Assembly (NCBI GenBank): GCA_021234155.1
Contig: JAJEKV010000063.1
Location: 8,495,083 to 8,559,082, forward strand
DNA: 64,000 nucleotides
DNA from: Isoetes taiwanensis
Lineage: Eukaryota; Streptophyta; Lycopodiopsida; Isoetales; Isoetaceae
Direction of reading: 5' to 3'
Shown here: positions 60,536 through 64,000 of the stretch, in pieces
How the letters are laid out: each line of letters opens with the position of its first letter
How positions within the stretch are numbered: position 1 is the stretch's first letter
Translations under genes and position numbers: made by a program
The notes under the pieces: generated by a model
Told to the model about the DNA's origin: nothing
Databases searched by the model: none
Seen by the model: only the letters and a program-made list of their open reading frames with translations

Positions 60536-62002
60536 CCCGAACCTATACGATGCTCCCATCGTATAAATACGAAAAATTCTCCTTCCATGGCGACTCCATC
60601 ACCACGAGAAGGCCCTCCGTCTTACTCGAACCACTTGTGATGGGCGAGTGTTCGGGTGAAGGACACGGAGATATCATTCGTCCCACGCCTTCTATGGGAA
60701 TTCTATATAGCGGAAGTGTACATACATATTAGCACTTAGTAACAATAACAATATATATAATATATAAAATACCAATACAAAGGGTGGCCCGTCCATCATC
60801 AAGGCAACATCATCAACATAATATTACATCAAAAATAAAGGTTCTACCCCGGCTCAGACTCAAGGGGGTCAACTGACAGTCAAAGCCTCCAGATATCAAT
60901 AAACAAAGTCATGACAATGGCGTTGGCTGGCATAGAACAATGGCTAGGATAGTCCACTCCATCCACCCATCCCCGTGACGCACTTTGCAGATAGGCTGAA
61001 ACATGCTATGGCATGATCGTGAGCCTTCCTGGAGATGCAATCTCATGGATTCACCCCTATGAGACTACTCCGAAGTTATATCTCCCACCGATGAGGCAAA
61101 ATTAGGAGGAGTCCCTTTCCCCACAATGGTTCCCCTGGTGTGCTAGAGGACCGTGCCACCATAGTGCCCGGCATCCGCATCTAACTTAAAAACCCCAAAA
61201 TCCAAAGGTCGAATCAATCCTCATCTATCGAAAGCCGAGGTCGCCCTTTTTGAACTTCCTTACGCACCTAGAAGGTGTCGCACCCATATCCCCCAATACG
61301 CTGATCGACTTATAATCCTAGCACACCGTAAAGCCCTAGTAGCGCAGCTTAGCAAGGCTCCACCCCCGCTTCACCACCTGCACCAAGTATATCTAGTGCT
61401 CAATCACAACATAGCCTCCACAACCATCGGGCTCTTGCACATGCCACATTTAATCTGATTTAAGGTTCTTAGATGGCTTTTAGGTCTCTACCCGCATAAT
61501 AATACTGAGGAAACGTAAAGAGAGAGCAAGCATATACAAAACATCCATCATAATCTCAAATAGAACATAAAATAGAGTCTAATCATCCATCTATTCATAC
61601 AAGGGGCAGATGGAACAAACTACGAAGGCTAACCTATCTCTTGGCCGACTGCTATCCCTAAGAACATCCATGAATCAAGTCCGGGTTATGTTGTTCAAGC
61701 AACTCTTTCCTTTCTCCAAATCCTTCCCAAATCGATTTGGGGCGTAATTGGGAGCATGCTTTAATTTGCCTCTCAGATAGTAGGCCCCCCGGCCAATCGA
61801 GTTGGGCCAGGTGGCTAATTATCTATACATATTAAGTCACAATATTAATTAGCCTAATTAGGTTAATTAGCTTAATTAGCTTATGACAATTTAGTATAGC
61901 CAACATAAACCCTTTTAAGTTAGCCCTTAATGACCCATAATGGTCCAAATATACCTAGTGATGTGTCAATATATATAGCGTATAAATACGTGGAACGTCA
62001 CA
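60536..62002 (-). repeat. 3' LTR of a minus-strand LTR retrotransposon
   Basis: It starts TGTGACGCTC and ends GAACGTCACA on the plus strand (inverted ends TGTGACG/CGTCACA), 1467 bp. A purine tract lies next to its right end on the minus strand, so the element body extends to the right. The matching 5' LTR is not inside the window. Left flank gaaat would be the target duplication to seek beyond 64000. Short frames inside (60472-60732) run across the LTR edge and are not genes. Confidence 0.78.
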
Positions 62003-62016
62003 TTCTACCCCCCTTG
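62003..62016 (-). other. Polypurine tract
   Basis: On the minus strand it reads CAAGGGGGGTAGAA, immediately before TGTGACGTTCC of the LTR. The same arrangement is seen in the gypsy element at 21079. Confidence 0.75.
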
Positions 62017-64000
62017 AAATAATGTTATCTTCAGCATTAAGATTAGGTGGTGCATCTATGGAAACAATTATTATTTGATTAGAAGATAACATATACTTCA
62101 TCATGTAATAGAAAAGTTACAGAAAGATCATAGGTGATCAAAGTTTTGGACCGTAGTCCATCAACTATACGATATAATAACATAACATAGACATGGGGAA
62201 CAACAAGAAGATCCTCGCGGATGCTGGACCGTAGGGGGTACAATATAATATGTAAAGCAAAACATATAACAAAACAATGGCCCCTAAAGAGAACTACGCA
62301 TTATAAGTCGCATAAATTGTCTTGGGTATCGCTTTTTCCAATACTTTAGTATCTAAGGGTCTAATAGCAAGAAAAGCCTCGAAGAAAAGATTATGTGGCA
62401 TTTTTAAACCACTCCTCAATTGCACCGCATTCTAGTGGTCAATGAAATTAAAAATTTGATTCCTTACAATGATTGCAACGCCATTATATCGCTAACCGGT
62501 TCAATCGCATGATGCCATTAAAACAAAAAATCGCAGTAATTCGAGCCGCCGATCTTCAAATCGATCCATGACCTAAAACCTAATCGGCCAATGCTATAAG
62601 CCCCCTCTTTCATCGATAGAAATTAAACTCTACCCTCGCATCCAGAAATTTTTGTGCTTCCCGATCGCAGATATTCGGCCTGGTGCTTGTATTTACTTCT
62701 GGCATTTCTTAAGAACCAAGACCTTTCTCCAAACCCAAAAGTGGCAAAATGGTTCAAAGCTCGCGTAGGCTCCATCAATCGAAATACACTAGAAAGCTAT
62801 AATGTTTACCCAATCACAAACCGTATTCTTTGTAAGGATCTAAGATTGTCGTCAAGTTCGATGGGTATTCAGATAAGCAAAACCGTAAATGTTGGACGCT
62901 GGGGCAATTCATGGATTCAAATAGAAGAATTGGTTTTATTTCTCAGGCTCTCAAAAGCATGACGATGCGTGCCAGGGCGACAGGAGCGGCTATGGCAGCT
63001 CCATGCTTGTGTTCTAAGATCATCGTATTTATGGTTTCCATTTTTTGTAGAAACTATGGCGTATGGTGCTTCAGGAGCCGCGCTATGGCGGTTGTTTTTT
63101 TTTTGATTGAGCTCAGGAAAGGAAAGTTGAAAGGAATCGTTTGATGCAATTTGTCACTCCAAAACAGGGATCGTGGGCTATATTAAGTTGGCGCAAAACC
63201 CCGCCATTCTAAGATGATTCGGGCAGTTGAAGAGCATAAGATCTAGGTGTTTGAATCCCGCTTCCACCCCTCCGGTGATAGCTACTCGTGATCTCCGCGG
63301 AAAGAGCTTTACAGCCACAAGGGCATGAAGAATAAACCGCCAAATGGCTGCCTTTGTAATTACGCTGTGATGAAAGGAGATTGCCTTCGCTCGATAATCC
63401 AGGTTTGGTGGGTTGAGCAATCGCCGTTGCTGCATCCTTGTCATAGCCACAAAGAAAAACTTATTAAAGATCTTTAAAGGTTGGTTCATCAAGCCAAGGG
63501 CATAGGGATTCTTGTTAGTTCGATTCCCCAAGCCCCGGGTCCGCTGCAAAAGTCCGGAGCTGTATGAGGATCGTAAATTAAGCCATGAGCATCTGGATTG
63601 TTGAGTCATGGAGGTTACAAGAATACTTCTTTGATTTGGTGACATTATACGTTACCGTTTCTCGGCCGCTTCATGTACCATACCGCATGCCGTAATAATC
63701 GCTTCATCCAATGGGTGTCCGCTTTTAATAATGACCCTTTAAAGCCGGGGTCAACAAGAGCCGCTTTTGACCCGCAAAAAGACCTTGGCCCGACGCTGTG
63801 ATTTATGGAGAGGGAATATGTCGCCGTGATGTGTCATATCCAATGGCCATTCGAGAAGCCATAATATAAGGCTTCAGCCTACATAACACAAGGATAAAAG
63901 TGAGTAAAACCTTCTTAAGTATGTGTATAAACGTGTAGTAGAGCCATCTACCCTGCAATTGATGCAGTTGTCCGCTTCACCGCCATGTAGTGGCCCCATT
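62017..64000 (-). mobile_element. Probable internal region of the LTR element, truncated by the window end
   Basis: Position next to the polypurine tract implies the 3' part of an LTR element. I see no integrase or RT motif. The frames at 62654-62962 (plus) and 63178-63645 (minus, 155 codons) show no known domain, so the element is either non-autonomous or strongly decayed. Confidence 0.35.

Noticed and set aside
63500-63530. gttcgattcccc resembling a tRNA B box
   Set aside because: No A box, acceptor or anticodon arm in the flanking 80 nt.
63178-63645. Minus-strand 155-codon frame as gag or integrase
   Set aside because: Position fits an LTR element interior, but no zinc knuckle, protease or integrase motif is present.

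Overview
This is nuclear DNA from a land plant. It holds two protein genes of the plant nuclear type (a long intronless PPR gene and a 17-exon MCM3 gene with GT-AG introns), three intact nuclear tRNA genes, and many LTR and LINE retroelements. The style of the PPR protein and the mix of elements would fit an early-diverging vascular plant (fern or lycophyte), but the window alone does not settle this. No bacterial, organellar or viral gene set is present.

Layout. 1-5.3 kb is repetitive. It holds a LINE 3' end, a 44-bp tandem duplication, tRNA-like B-box motifs and the decayed 5' part of a LINE with an endonuclease domain (minus strand). 5.3-9.6 kb is a gene-bearing island: tRNA-Gly(GCC) and pseudo-copies, the PPR gene (5792-7990, +), a second tRNA-Gly(GCC) and tRNA-Ala(TGC). 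10.3-14.4 kb is a 5'-truncated LINE (minus) with a (TTATTC)n tail. It is split by a complete 3.26-kb non-autonomous LTR element with a perfect ACCCA target duplication. 14.4-19.2 kb is anonymous apart from small repeats and one copy of a roughly 300-bp segment that also lies upstream of MCM3. 19.28-30.97 kb is an 11.7-kb Ty3/gypsy element on the minus strand (LTRs, PBS, PPT, broken gag, protease, RT, RNase H and integrase). A LINE interrupts it exactly at the RT catalytic motif, and an LTR-like insertion interrupts it at the RT/RNase H junction.

MCM3 follows at 31458-36052 (+). All 17 exons can be traced from the sequence to give an 810-residue protein with an intact MCM ATPase core, and a canonical E2F site lies about 80 bp before the ATG. 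The gypsy element sits only about 0.5 kb upstream of this ATG.

36-64 kb has no gene I can support. It contains a 358-bp solo LTR with a perfect CATAC duplication, two copies of a terminal-inverted-repeat element, several mini- and microsatellites, a roughly 930-bp foldback element with 255-bp arms, weak coding-like debris, and a 1467-bp LTR (minus) at 60536-62002 that cuts through a coding-like stretch. The two protein genes are functionally independent housekeeping-type genes: organelle RNA processing is inferred for PPR, and DNA replication licensing for MCM3. I did not find a convincing new biological system; the most notable items are structural.
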